Shown here: positions 35,698 to 44,920 of the stretch, one piece after another
Layout of the letters: each line of letters starts with the position of its first letter
Position numbering within the stretch: position 1 is the first letter of the stretch
Assembly (NCBI GenBank): GCA_964445305.1
Contig: CAYUKK010000005.1
Coordinates: forward strand, 7,156-71,155
DNA: 64,000 bases
DNA from: CAYUKK01 sp964445305
GTDB lineage: Bacteria > Acidobacteriota > Aminicenantia > Aminicenantales > UBA8522
Direction of reading: 5' to 3'
Notes under the pieces: generated by a model
Databases searched by the model: none
The model's input: only the letters and a program-made list of their open reading frames with translations
Told to the model about the DNA's origin: nothing
Program-made: the position numbers and the translations under genes

Positions 35698-36619
35698 GCT
35701 CTTTTCCTCCCAAGAGAAGGTAGAGGACAGCCATGCGGATGGCGATGCCGTTTTCGACTTGCTTGAGGATGACCGACTTAACGGAATCAGCCATCTCCGA
35801 GGAAATTTCGACTCCTCTGTTTATCGGGCCTGGATGCATGATGATAGCGTCTTTCTTGGCCAAGCGGAACCGCTCTCGGGTTAGACAATAGAGGTTTCGG
35901 TATTCCCGGAGGGAGGGGAAATAGTTCGCCTTCTGTCTTTCTCTCTGGATGCGGAGCATCATGATCACGTCCGCACCCTCCAGGGCTTTGTCCAGGTTAT
36001 GTTCGATTTGCACGCCGAGTTGGCCGAACTCTGGGGGAAGGAGCGATGGAGGCCCAACGAGAGTGACACTCGCCCCAACCTTTTGGAGGAGAAAAATATT
36101 TGAGCGGGCAACGCGACTGTGGAGGATGTCCCCGACGATAACGACCTTGAGGTTGGGAAAATTCTTCTTATGTTGACGGATTGTCAAGGCATCCAACAAC
36201 GCTTGGGTCGGGTGTTCGTGGCTTCCGTCGCCGGCGTTGATGACATGGGAGCGACAGAAGGTAGAAACGAAATGCGGCGCACCGGAGCACGAATGGCGGA
36301 TGACGAGAGCATCTGGATTCATGGCCTCCAAGTTCAAGACGGTGTCCTTCAAACTTTCTCCTTTGACGACGCTGCTTGTCTGTTGACTGAAGTTGACGAT
36401 GTCCGCGCTCAGCCTCTTGGCCGCCAGCTCGAAGGAACTCCGGGTCCGCGTGCTGGGTTCAAAAAAAAGGTTGATGATCGTCTTGCCGCGAAGGGTCGGG
36501 ACTTTCTTGACCTCTCGGGTGGAAATCTCGGACAGGGATTCAGCCGTGTCCAGGATAGTCATGATCTCGGAAACCTCGAGCTCTTGGATGCCGAGCAGGT
36601 GCCGTCGTTTGAATTCCAA
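35681..36619 (-). CDS. pyrB: Aspartate carbamoyltransferase catalytic subunit
   Basis: 312 residues. Forms N-carbamoyl-aspartate from carbamoyl phosphate and aspartate. Carbamoyl-phosphate site FFEPSTRTRSSFELAAKRL, HSCSGAPHF and the aspartate-binding stretch DGSHEHPTQALLDALTI are intact. No regulatory pyrI gene is adjacent. It follows pyrR by 9 nt. Confidence 0.96.
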   Translation of the reverse strand: MEFKRRHLLGIQELEVSEIMTILDTAESLSEISTREVKKVPTLRGKTIINLFFEPSTRTRSSFELAAKRLSADIVNFSQQTSSVVKGESLKDTVLNLEAMNPDALVIRHSCSGAPHFVSTFCRSHVINAGDGSHEHPTQALLDALTIRQHKKNFPNLKVVIVGDILHSRVARSNIFLLQKVGASVTLVGPPSLLPPEFGQLGVQIEHNLDKALEGADVIMMLRIQRERQKANYFPSLREYRNLYCLTRERFRLAKKDAIIMHPGPINRGVEISSEMADSVKSVILKQVENGIAIRMAVLYLLLGGKERETAD

Positions 36620-36628
36620 GGGGCTCTC

Positions 36629-37183
36629 CTATTTTAGCTCGGCCGGTTCGGTGATGAGGACTTCATCCACGTCGTCGACTTCGGTGAGACGGACCTGGAC
36701 TACTTCTCGCTTCGAAGTTGGAAGAACTTTGCCCACATAGTCGGGCCGGATGGGGAGTTCGCGGTGGCCGCGGTCGATGAGGACGAGAAGCTGGACAGTC
36801 TGAGGCCGGCCGAGGTCGAACAAGCTGTCCATAGCCGCGCGGATGGTCCGACCGGTGAAGAGGACATCGTCTACGAGAAGGACATCCTTTTTGGAGATGG
36901 GAAAGTCGATTTCCGTTTTCTGGACCATATGCTGGGTTTCGAGCTCTGCGAAGTCGTCCCGGTAGAGGGTGATGTCCAGAACGCCAACGGGGATTTCCAC
37001 ATTCTCCAGGTCCTTGATCAGTTTGGCAATCCGCTTGCCCAGATAAATGCCGCGAGTTCTTATGCCGATGATGACCAGGTTCTTCAGGTTACGATTGCGC
37101 TCCAGAATCTCCGTCGTCATCCTGTCCAGAGACCTCTTGATCTTGGCGGCATCCATCACTCGAGCTTTGATTTTTTCAGCCAT
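36629..37183 (-). CDS. pyrR: PyrR, pyrimidine operon regulator / uracil phosphoribosyltransferase
   Basis: 184 residues of the PyrR family. The PRPP-binding loop is DVLLVDDVLFTGRTIRAAMD, and VIIGIRTRGIYLGKRIA is the N-terminal signature. In Bacillus it binds leader RNA to attenuate transcription; with pyrB and pyrC downstream this is the likely context. The leader between 37184 and 37270 is short, and I do not see an unambiguous PyrR-binding loop with terminator, so the mode of control is open. Confidence 0.93.
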   Translation of the reverse strand: MAEKIKARVMDAAKIKRSLDRMTTEILERNRNLKNLVIIGIRTRGIYLGKRIAKLIKDLENVEIPVGVLDITLYRDDFAELETQHMVQKTEIDFPISKKDVLLVDDVLFTGRTIRAAMDSLFDLGRPQTVQLLVLIDRGHRELPIRPDYVGKVLPTSKREVVQVRLTEVDDVDEVLITEPAELK

Positions 37184-37270
37184 GTTCAGTCTCCTCCGCT
37201 GCCGGGTTCTCCGTAAGAATGAGTGGGAAACAGGTTTTCCTATTGAACATGCCCTAACTTACGGAAAAAG

Positions 37271-38209
37271 TCAACTTCTCATTCTTTGGCCTTGGTTTTC
37301 GAAATACTCGCGCGCCACCTCCACATCCTGGCGAATTTGGTTGACCAGGAGCTCGGGAGTGGCAAATTTCTTTTCGTCCCTGATTTTGCGGAGAAAGCGG
37401 AGGCGAATCCTCTGACCGTAAATGGACCGCTGGAAATCAAAGAGGAATGCCTCCACCTGGAGGAAATCCTGGTTGAAGGTGGGGCGGAAGCCGATGTTGG
37501 TAACCGAGGGGAAAATTTCCTTGCCCAGCACGGCTTCGGTTACAAAAACCCCCGGGGGAGTGATTTCGTTCTTGGTCAGGATGTTGGCCGTGGGAAAGCC
37601 AAGCGATTTGCCTCGCGCCGAGCCGGGTCCCACCTTGCCCTCGATTTCATAAGGCCGGCCGAGCAGGCGGCGAGCTTCCTCGACATCGCCGCCTTCGAGC
37701 AGGGAACGAATAAGGCTGCTGCTCACGGTCTTGCCGCCAACTTGGACTGGCGGCACTGGATGGACACCAACATCTCTGTCGGCGCCCAACCGGCGCAGCT
37801 CTTCCACATTGCCTTGGCGGTTGCGCCCGAACCGGAAATCCTGGCCGATGATAATTTCTTTGGCCCGGAGTCGGGAAAGGAGAATATCCTCGAAGAACTC
37901 TCGGCTGGTCATCCGAGAGAGTGCCCGGTCAAAAGACGCGACGAGGACAGCTTCAATGCCCAATCTCCGCAGCCCGGCCAGCCTCTGAGCCAACGTCTGG
38001 ATCATGAGGACCTTTTCTCCGCCGAGGATTTTTTCTGGATGGGGGGAGAAGGTCAGCACAAGGGAGAGGAGGTGAGAGGCGGCGGCCCGCTCAACCAGGA
38101 GGCGGAGTATGGCCTGATGTCCCAAATGGAGCCCGTCGAAATTCCCGATGGCCACCGCTGTCGGCCCTGGAAAGCCATGGAGCTGGTTAAGGCCCTTCAA
38201 GATGATCAT
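37271..38209 (-). CDS. ribF: Bifunctional riboflavin kinase / FAD synthetase
   Basis: 312 residues. The N-terminal adenylyltransferase domain has AIGNFDGLHLGHQAILR and the IIGQDFRFGRNRQGNVEEL region. The C-terminal riboflavin kinase domain has GKSLGFPTANI and TNIGFRPTF with QRIRLRFLRKIRDE. It makes FMN and FAD, needed by the many flavoproteins in the window. It lies 4 nt from the DUF1844 gene upstream. Confidence 0.96.
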   Translation of the reverse strand: MIILKGLNQLHGFPGPTAVAIGNFDGLHLGHQAILRLLVERAAASHLLSLVLTFSPHPEKILGGEKVLMIQTLAQRLAGLRRLGIEAVLVASFDRALSRMTSREFFEDILLSRLRAKEIIIGQDFRFGRNRQGNVEELRRLGADRDVGVHPVPPVQVGGKTVSSSLIRSLLEGGDVEEARRLLGRPYEIEGKVGPGSARGKSLGFPTANILTKNEITPPGVFVTEAVLGKEIFPSVTNIGFRPTFNQDFLQVEAFLFDFQRSIYGQRIRLRFLRKIRDEKKFATPELLVNQIRQDVEVAREYFENQGQRMRS

Positions 38210-38213
38210 CGTT

Positions 38214-38510
38214 TCAGAGCTTGATCACTTTGGCTTTTTCAAGGTAGTGGACCTTCAGTTGCTGGAGGCAACCCTCAAGGAATTTCTCCTCGTCGGGTTG
38301 AAGGTTCCCTTTGGTTCGGTCTTTGAGAAGGTCGAGGATATCGATCAGACGTCGAGCCAGCTCCAAATTTTCTTCTTGGGGCTGAGAGGGGTCTTGGAGG
38401 ACGCCGAGTTTCATCAAAGCTTGCGTGTAGAAAGGGAAGACGATGGAGCTAAAATCGAGAGGGGGGAGGAATTCTTTCAAATTCTCATCCTTGGTATCGT
38501 CATTTTTCAT
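38214..38510 (-). CDS. DUF1844 domain protein
   Basis: 98 residues. The DUF1844 pattern is visible as LDFSSIVFPFYTQALMKLG, followed by NLELARRLIDILDLLKDRT and a helical end. Function unknown. The start at 38510 follows ATGAGG. It is probably the first gene of a unit with ribF. Confidence 0.75.
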   Translation of the reverse strand: MKNDDTKDENLKEFLPPLDFSSIVFPFYTQALMKLGVLQDPSQPQEENLELARRLIDILDLLKDRTKGNLQPDEEKFLEGCLQQLKVHYLEKAKVIKL

Positions 38511-38636
38511 TTTTTAACCTCATGCGGGAATATCGTCTCTTCTGGTGAAGTAAAGATTGCTATTTCACTTTGTCTGAGCTATTTTTTTAGGAAAAAAGTT
38601 TAGCCTTTTCGTGGCCAGATTGCAAGGGAGCGAACG

Positions 38637-39041
38637 ATGGAATATGCGGGGTCTATCGGGAAAAAGTTTGAGCAGCTCATCGAGATCATTGCTCTTCTTC
38701 GAAGTGACAGGGGCTGCCCTTGGGATAGGGAGCAGGATGAAGAATCGATCCTCCACTATTTCCTGGAGGAAGTCTATGAGGTGGTCGAGGCTGTTGACAA
38801 GGGAGATGTTCAGGCGCTGGCCGAAGAGCTGGGCGACGTCTTTTTTGCCCTGGCTAACTTGAGCCGTCACCTCGGCTTAAACCCGGAGCTGGTTTTAAGG
38901 CAGGCCAATAAGAAATTCCGGGTTCGTTTTTCTGCTTTGGTGACAGAGCTCAAGAGGAAGAAGAAAAAGCTCGGTCAAGCCAGCCCCGGGGAAATGGAGG
39001 TCATCTGGCAGAAACTGAAAAAAGAGCACCGGTCTGCCTGA
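38637..39041 (+). CDS. mazG: MazG-type nucleotide pyrophosphohydrolase
   Basis: 134 residues, one MazG domain rather than the two of E. coli MazG. Motifs: GCPWDREQDEESI, then FLEEVYEVVEAVDKGD and AEELGDVFFALANLSRHL (the EExxE...ExxD metal site). Hydrolyses NTPs to NMP and pyrophosphate, thought to clean up aberrant nucleotides. Preceded by GGGAG; a plausible promoter (TTGCTA, 17 bp, TATTTT) lies further upstream. Convergent with prfB, 8 nt apart. Confidence 0.9.
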   Translation: MEYAGSIGKKFEQLIEIIALLRSDRGCPWDREQDEESILHYFLEEVYEVVEAVDKGDVQALAEELGDVFFALANLSRHLGLNPELVLRQANKKFRVRFSALVTELKRKKKKLGQASPGEMEVIWQKLKKEHRSA

Positions 39042-39049
39042 GGTGGAGG

Positions 39050-40202
39050 CTAAGGGGTTGGCGCTGAGGAACTGACCAGCGACCTTGCCCGCTGGACAAG
39101 ACTGGCCCGGATAAACTCATCCAGTTCACCGTCCAGGACTTTGTCCACTTCGCCCGTTTCGATTTTGGTCCGGAGGTCTTTAACCAGTCGGTAGGGATGG
39201 AGGACATAGGAGCGAATCTGGTTTCCCCACGCAATCTCCGTTTTTCCCTCTTCCATCCTCTCGTATTTTTCACGCTGTTTCCGCTTCTCGAGCTCATAGA
39301 GGCGCGCTCTCAGCACCTTCATCGCCGAAGCTTTGTTCTTGTGCTGGGATCTCTCGCTCTGGCATTGGACGACAATGCCAGTGGGAAGATGGGTGATCCG
39401 AACGGCCGAATCCGTAACATTCACATGCTGGCCGCCCCGACCAGAAGAACGATAGGTGTCGATGCGAAGGTCTTCCGGGTTGATTTCGACTTCGATGTCC
39501 TCCTCTATTTCAGGAAAGACAAAGACAGCAGCGAAGGAGGTGTGCCGCCTTTTGTTGGCGTCGAAAGGGGAAATGCGGACAAGGCGGTGGACGCCAGATT
39601 CTTGGCTGAGGATGCCGTAAGCATAATCTCCTTCGACGCGGATAGTGACGCTTTTCAGGCCCGCTTCCTCGCCGGGCAAGTAATCGAGGATTTCAGTCCG
39701 AAACCCCTTCCGCTCCGCGTATCGGAGGTACATGCGGAGGAGCATCTGCGCCCAATCCTGGGATTCCGTTCCTCCGGCTCCTGGATGGATGGTCAGAAGA
39801 GCGTTTCGACTATCGTCTTCCCCGATGAAGAGCGCCTGGAGCTCGGCTTCTTCGAGCTTGACCCGGAAGGACTCTACGGCTCTTGCTAACTCGTCAGTAA
39901 CTTCTTCCCCTTCATTGGCCAGCTCGCAGAGGACCTCGACTTCTTCTTTCTTTTCTTTCAGGGTGCTAAAAAATTCAAGGTCACGGTCAAGCTTTTTCTT
40001 CTTTCGCTGGAGGGTCTGGAACTTCTTCTTGTTTTCCCACGTTTCGGGGAGGGAAAGCTGTCGGTTGAGGGATTCGACTTCCGCCGTTTTGTGGTCGAGG
40101 TCAAAGAAAGCCTCTGAGCTCTTCAAATTTGGCCAGCTCTTCTTTGGCTCTTGTCTGGAGCTCAGACAATCGTTCGACGGAAGCGGGTTTTTTTTCTCTC
40201 AT
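39050..40202 (-). CDS. prfB: Peptide chain release factor 2, with programmed +1 frameshift
   Basis: Reads UGA and UAA stop codons. The main frame has the SPF tripeptide (VRISPFDANKRRH) that marks RF2, and the catalytic GGQ loop (SSGRGGQHVNVTDSAV). The true start is ATG at 40202 in another frame: 33 codons run to a UGA at 40101-40103 in the context CTT TGA C, the classic RF2 autoregulatory shift site. Slipping +1 joins GFL to DLDHKTAEV, giving about 383 residues. An unshifted upstream start of the main frame (40126) would skip the N-terminal domain start. The gene overlaps the end of lnt by 41 nt. Confidence 0.93.
40100..40115 (-). promoter_or_regulatory. RF2 programmed frameshift site
   Basis: On the minus strand an AGAGG stimulator (40111-40115) lies 4 nt before CTT TGA C (40100-40106). 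In E. coli AGGGGG sits 3 nt before the same heptamer. Low RF2 lets ribosomes slip at the UGA and make more RF2. Confidence 0.9.
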
Positions 40203-41721
40203 GGGCTCTTTTCACTCTTGCCAGCATAAGGGAGATGCCGGTCAATGTCAAGCTCCCGTAGGGAAGAAAATCGCCGTAGCGAGCATAAACCGAGAGGTCA
40301 CGGCGTGGGCTTACCTTGGCCGTGAGGACAGTTTTAGTCATCAACGAAGAACGAGCCACGACGCGGCCGTAAGGGTCGACGATACCGCTGATTCCGGTCG
40401 TGGCCGCCCGAAGAAGATATCGGCGATTTTCGACAGCCCGGAAGATGGCGATCTGGAAATGCTGATACGGGGCTGAACTCCGGCCATACCAGCCATCGTT
40501 GGTGATCGTCACAAGAAAGCGGGCCCCTCGGGCGGTGAATTTTCGGACGAGAGACGGAAAAATAATCTCGTAGCAAACGGGAGAACCAAAGGGTTTCCCC
40601 TCGAATCGGTGCAAGGTGTACTCGCGGCCTGGAGTGACATCCCCGATGGCGTGGGTAACCTTTTCGATGAAGGAGAAAATCTTCTTGTAGGGTGTGTATT
40701 CCCCGAAGGGCACAAGGTGCATTTTGTAGTATTGAGTAATGGTCAGGTCGGGTGAGAGGCAGAGGGCGGTGTTGTAATAGAGGTTTTCTCCGTCCCGGCG
40801 ACTCGTCTCGTTGGTTCCCAGAAGAAGCGTGCATTGCGTTTCCTGGACGAACTGATAGAGCTTTGTCTTGAATTCCTGATAGAGGGGTTGGGGGCAGCTG
40901 AAGCACAGGGGCACAGAGAATTCAGGCCAGATAACCAAGCGCGCGCCCCCGCTCTGAGCCTGGCGGCTGAGTTCGAGATGTTCCTGGAAAAGGGCTTCGA
41001 CCTCCTCCCGGGAAATCCGGTCCCAGTAAATGTCCGAGGACACGTTACCTTGAATCACCCCGGCCGTAAACGCTTCGACGGAGGCGGGTTCGTTTTTCAA
41101 GATCAACCCTCCCCACAGATGGAGGAAAAGGACGATGGCCAAAGCCAGGAAAAAAGGACTCTTTTTCCGGCTGACGAGGGAAAGGAGGAAGCATCCCTGA
41201 AGGAAGACAAGAAAGAAGGACAATCCATAGACGCCCGTTGTAGCGGCGAGTTGAAGGAAGGGAAGATTCTTTGCCTGACTGTGACCCATGAGTCCCCAGG
41301 GAAAACCAGTCAGGACATGGGTAGCTGCATATTCCATGGCCACCCAGATGAAGGGAGCCAGGAGAAAGCAAAGCCGAGGGAAAAAGGGGCTGATCTCGGC
41401 ATGAAGGAGGGCAAAAAAGGCCCAGAAAAGAGACATCAAGGCGACGAGAAGAAGAAAAACGAAGAAACTTAAGGCAGGGGATAGATTTCCATAATGGGCC
41501 GGAACAGCAGGGATCCAGTAGAGGAGGATGGCATAAAAAACGAACCCGGCCACGAATCCGAGGCCAAACGCCTGACCCGGTCTTTGACCGAGGAGGGCAA
41601 AGAGTAAAGGGATGAGGAAGACCCAGCCAAGAAAAAAAAGGCCAAACTTGGGAAACGTGAGAGCCGCCAGGAGTCCGCTCAAAACGGACAACCCAAGAGC
41701 CTCTTTTCGCCTAGAATTCAT
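40162..41721 (-). CDS. lnt: Apolipoprotein N-acyltransferase
   Basis: 519 residues. Adds the third acyl chain to lipoproteins at the inner membrane, so the organism should have diderm lipoprotein processing. An N-terminal half with about six to seven membrane helices is followed by a periplasmic nitrilase-like domain. Catalytic elements: Glu in LVIWPEFSVPL, Lys in MHLVPFGEYTPYKK, Cys in SPVCYEIIFPSL. A final membrane-associated helix and a basic tail end the protein. Confidence 0.95.
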   Translation of the reverse strand: MNSRRKEALGLSVLSGLLAALTFPKFGLFFLGWVFLIPLLFALLGQRPGQAFGLGFVAGFVFYAILLYWIPAVPAHYGNLSPALSFFVFLLLVALMSLFWAFFALLHAEISPFFPRLCFLLAPFIWVAMEYAATHVLTGFPWGLMGHSQAKNLPFLQLAATTGVYGLSFFLVFLQGCFLLSLVSRKKSPFFLALAIVLFLHLWGGLILKNEPASVEAFTAGVIQGNVSSDIYWDRISREEVEALFQEHLELSRQAQSGGARLVIWPEFSVPLCFSCPQPLYQEFKTKLYQFVQETQCTLLLGTNETSRRDGENLYYNTALCLSPDLTITQYYKMHLVPFGEYTPYKKIFSFIEKVTHAIGDVTPGREYTLHRFEGKPFGSPVCYEIIFPSLVRKFTARGARFLVTITNDGWYGRSSAPYQHFQIAIFRAVENRRYLLRAATTGISGIVDPYGRVVARSSLMTKTVLTAKVSPRRDLSVYARYGDFLPYGSLTLTGISLMLARVKRAHERKKTRFRRTIV

Positions 41722-41775
41722 CCTTTTTTATCTTTTTCCTATCCGGGGTCAACCCAATGCCAGGAGGTCGAAGCT

Positions 41776-42381
41776 TCAGTCTCGAACGATGAAATAATCC
41801 TTTCGCCCCGAACCGGCTCCCAGCTTGTTCTTGGTCGCTTCTGCTTCTGCTTTCGTCGCGAACCCGCCGATGCGGACCCGATAGTAAGGAGTCCTGTCTG
41901 TCGGCAACGGGTCAAGCACAACGACGGGATAACCCTGATTCTTGAATTGCTCGGCTAAAGCCAGCGCGGCAGGCTTTTCAATGAGAGCACCAACCTGGAC
42001 ATAGTACAAGTCTTTTTGAGGAGGGGGAGAAGCGATTGGAGCGGAGGTCTTCTCTTGAGCTTTGAGCTTCTGAGTATCCAAGAGCGGTTGTTTAGCTTCG
42101 GGGACGGCTTCTTTCTTCGCTTGGAGCTTCTCTTGCGGAGCGATTTTGGGGGTTGGTTGCCCGGTCGGAGGAATAACTTCTGGCGTCACGACCTTGTCCT
42201 TCAGCGCCTCAGGCTCTTTCGTTACGGCCAGCGTCGCTTTCTCTGCCTCCTGAGCGTGCCTCTTTCCCACCGATACACCGAGCAAGAAAATGACGACTCC
42301 CAGGACGAGGATGCCGAGGAAAATGATGGCTAATTGGGCACTCGAGACCTGAAGCTCTCTAAACTCTCTCTCTTTCATCAT
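41776..42381 (-). CDS. Membrane-anchored SPOR domain protein
   Basis: 201 residues. One N-terminal membrane helix (LAIIFLGILVLGVVIFLLG), a Pro/Lys/Glu-rich linker of about 90 residues, and a C-terminal SPOR domain (YYVQVGALIEKPAALALAEQ and YRVRIGGFATKAEAEA). SPOR domains bind denuded septal peptidoglycan, so a cell-envelope or division role is likely. It overlaps the slipin gene by 4 nt. Confidence 0.9.
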   Translation of the reverse strand: MMKEREFRELQVSSAQLAIIFLGILVLGVVIFLLGVSVGKRHAQEAEKATLAVTKEPEALKDKVVTPEVIPPTGQPTPKIAPQEKLQAKKEAVPEAKQPLLDTQKLKAQEKTSAPIASPPPQKDLYYVQVGALIEKPAALALAEQFKNQGYPVVVLDPLPTDRTPYYRVRIGGFATKAEAEATKNKLGAGSGRKDYFIVRD

Positions 42382-43142
42382 GCTTTTTCGGCTTTAGGTC
42401 TTTCGTAGGTGAAGGCCTTGAGGAGCTCGAGCGGCAGGGGGAAGATGATGGTCGAGTTCTTTTCGCTCGCGATCTCGGTCAGAGTGCCAAGGAAGCGAAG
42501 CTGTAAAGCTTGAGGGTTGGTGGAAATGATCTCGGCTGCCTGGGTCAACTTGGCAGCGGCCTGGAATTCGCCGTCAGCATGGATAACCTTGGCCCGTCTT
42601 TCCCTCTCCGCCTCTGCCTGTCTGGCAATGGCCCGGATCATCGTTTCCGGCAGGTCGACGTGTTTGACTTCGACGAGCTGAACTTTGATTCCCCAGGGGT
42701 CGGTGTGTTTGTCCAGAATTTCCTGAAGCTGAACGTTGAGTTTTTCCCTCTGGGAGAGAAGCTCGTCGAGTTCCACTTCGCCCAGAACGCTCCGTAGGGT
42801 TGTTTGGGAGAGGAGGGAGGTGGCATAGAGATAGTCCTGGACTTCGATGACCGCCTTGAGTGGGTCCATGACGCGGAAGTAGACGACAGCGTTGACCTTC
42901 ACGGATACGTTATCCCGGGTGATGATATCCTGAGGGGGGACATCCAGGGTGACAAGCCTCAGGCTTATGCGCACCATGCGGTCGATGGGGGCGAAGACAA
43001 AAATGAGGCCTGGACCCTTGGGCCGGGAGAGGACGCGGCCAAGACGAAAAATAACGCCGCGCTCGTATTCCCTCAAGATCTTGATCGAGTTCAAGAGATA
43101 GAGAACGATCAGCCCGATAATGATCACCGGGAAAGTAAGCAT
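42378..43142 (-). CDS. Slipin (stomatin/SPFH family)
   Basis: 254 residues. An N-terminal membrane helix is followed by an SPFH domain: REYERGVIFRLGRVLSRPKG, then SLRLVTLDVPPQDIITRDNV, and a helical stretch ending AIARQAEAERERRAKVI. It typically forms membrane microdomains and is cleaved by NfeD-type proteases; the next gene upstream is exactly such an NfeD. Preceded by AGGAGG. Confidence 0.93.
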   Translation of the reverse strand: MLTFPVIIIGLIVLYLLNSIKILREYERGVIFRLGRVLSRPKGPGLIFVFAPIDRMVRISLRLVTLDVPPQDIITRDNVSVKVNAVVYFRVMDPLKAVIEVQDYLYATSLLSQTTLRSVLGEVELDELLSQREKLNVQLQEILDKHTDPWGIKVQLVEVKHVDLPETMIRAIARQAEAERERRAKVIHADGEFQAAAKLTQAAEIISTNPQALQLRFLGTLTEIASEKNSTIIFPLPLELLKAFTYERPKAEKA

Positions 43143-43222
43143 TTTTTCCTCCTTATTTTTTTATCCTTTATTTTTTATCTTAATCCCTTATCGGCCAAGA
43201 GATATGGGATTCGGAAGGAAAT

Positions 43223-44509
43223 TCAAAGTTTCTCGACGCGAACTTTCAGTCCCTCCAGAACGGCGACGACCTTCACTCGACTGCCCCGAGGGATCATGGT
43301 CGTCGCTTCGGCGTTCCAGATCTCCCCATGGACAAAGACTTTCCCCTCCGGGTTCAAATCTGTTCGGGCCACCCCAACTTCGCCGATGAGTCCCTCCCGG
43401 CCGGTGTGAACTTTGCGTGTATGGGCCCGGATGACGAGGAAAACCAGGAAGAGGAAAATGAGCGAGAGAGCTACGGCCATGGGGACGATGAACCTTAGGC
43501 TTGGCCGAAGCTCTGGGACCGGGGCGTTGATGAGCATGATCGAGCCGAGGACCATGGCGATAATCCCTCCTACGGATAGGATTCCATAACTTTGAACTTT
43601 CACTTCGAGGATAAAAAGGCCGATGGCCAGAAGAATTAAAATAAGGCCGACATAGTTGATGGGCAGGATCTGGAAGGAAAAGAAAGCGAGCAAGAGGGAG
43701 ATCCCGCCCAGGACGCCGGGAAGGATAGCGCCCGGGTTAGCAAACTCAAAATAAAGGCCGAGGAGCCCGAGCATGAGAAGGATATAAGCCAAGTTAGGGT
43801 TGGAGATGGTGAGAAGGAATTTTTGGCGGGTGGACATCGGGATGTTGAGGACAGGCTCTTCCTTGAGGCGAAGGGTAAGCTCTTGTCCGTCAAAGCGCCG
43901 GATGGTCTTCTGGTCAAAGTGGGTGAAGATTTCCTGTTCGCTGCTGGCGATAAAGTCGATGAGGCCCTTATCCAGCGCTTCTTTTTCCGTGTAGGACAAG
44001 CTCTGGCGGACAGCATCTTCGGCCATGCGGACGTTCCGCCCTCTTTTCTCGGCCAAAGTCTTGATGTAGGCTGCGGCGTCGTGGGTGATTTTCTCCTCCA
44101 TCGTCTTATCCATGGTCTGTCCGGTGATGGAGATCCCGACAGGATGAGCTGCCCCCGTGCTTGTTCCTGGAGCCATGATGAACAGGTCGCTGGCGATAGC
44201 AATGAAAAAGCCAGCCGAGGCAGCCCGGGCACCGCTCGGGCTGACGTAAACGGCCACCGGCGTTCGCGCAGCCAGGATGCGGGTGATGATCTCGCGCATC
44301 GAACTATCGAGGCCGCCGGGGGTGTTCAAGACGATGAGCACCAGGCGGGCGTTCTCTTTTTCTGCTCTGTCGATGGTCATGGTGATGTATTCTGAAGTAA
44401 TCGGGTGGATCGGCGCGTCGACCGTGATTTTCAGGATCGAGGCGAGGCTGGGAAAAGAACAGAAAAACAGAAGAAAAAGGAAACACAGCAGCCAGGAATT
44501 CTTTCTCAC
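43223..44509 (-). CDS. NfeD-type membrane-bound serine protease (ClpP class)
   Basis: About 428 residues from a GTG at 44509; the in-frame ATG at 44587 lies upstream of the promoter. A signal sequence (VRKNSWLLCFLFLLFFCSF) is followed by a ClpP/SppA-like protease domain. Its catalytic serine is likely in GARAASAGFFIAIASD and its partner lysine in KALDKGLI-like EKEALDKGLIDFI. Then come several membrane helices and a C-terminal NfeD OB-fold (GREGLIGEVGVARTDLNPEG). It pairs with the slipin downstream. Confidence 0.92.
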   Translation of the reverse strand: MRKNSWLLCFLFLLFFCSFPSLASILKITVDAPIHPITSEYITMTIDRAEKENARLVLIVLNTPGGLDSSMREIITRILAARTPVAVYVSPSGARAASAGFFIAIASDLFIMAPGTSTGAAHPVGISITGQTMDKTMEEKITHDAAAYIKTLAEKRGRNVRMAEDAVRQSLSYTEKEALDKGLIDFIASSEQEIFTHFDQKTIRRFDGQELTLRLKEEPVLNIPMSTRQKFLLTISNPNLAYILLMLGLLGLYFEFANPGAILPGVLGGISLLLAFFSFQILPINYVGLILILLAIGLFILEVKVQSYGILSVGGIIAMVLGSIMLINAPVPELRPSLRFIVPMAVALSLIFLFLVFLVIRAHTRKVHTGREGLIGEVGVARTDLNPEGKVFVHGEIWNAEATTMIPRGSRVKVVAVLEGLKVRVEKL

Positions 44510-44518
44510 TCTATTTCC

Positions 44519-44547
44519 ATTATAGGAGGTGCAACAGGTCAAGTCAA
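44519..44547 (-). promoter_or_regulatory. Promoter of nfeD-slipin, near-leaderless
   Basis: TTGACT (44542-44547) and a perfect TATAAT (44519-44524), 17 bp apart on the minus strand. Predicted start near 44512, about 3 nt before the GTG at 44509. It is the strongest promoter match in the window. Confidence 0.65.
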
Positions 44548-44764
44548 CAACAATCGCTGATAAGAGTATTCGGATGATTTCATACATACAGTCCTAGAAG
44601 TGCCCCACAAAAAAGGGCGATCTTTCGCTGACTCATTGGATATCTGCCAGAGACATCGATTTTCATCTGGATAGGCTAAATTTGGGCTGATTTTTTGGTT
44701 ACAATGGGGTCTACTCACTAAATGAGAGGAGAATCTCACTCGGAGAGTTTCCAGAGGAAAGCCC

Positions 44765-44860
44765 ATGGATTGTGCCAGAATCGCCGCAAAATTGCGAGAG
44801 CAAATCGTCCAATTCTCGGGGGAACTTTCTTCTGGACTTCCGAAGGGCGGGCCTGGAACC
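44765..44860 (+). pseudogene. Short fragment resembling a transposase N-terminus
   Basis: Starting at the ATG at 44765 the frame reads MDCARIAAKLREQIVQFSGE and continues to LSSGLPK, which resembles the N-terminus of a DDE-type insertion-sequence transposase. After about 30 residues the similarity ends and the frame runs into an IS91-like remnant. Recognition is from memory of the family pattern and is tentative. Confidence 0.35.
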
Positions 44861-44920
44861 CGCGGACAAGCAAAAAGCGCCGGAAATCACCCTGACTTCT
44901 CCATTCGGTTAAAGAGAGAA

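Noticed and set aside
37286..38224. 312-codon plus-strand frame opposite ribF
   Set aside because: Mirror of ribF over its full length; ribF has all catalytic motifs.
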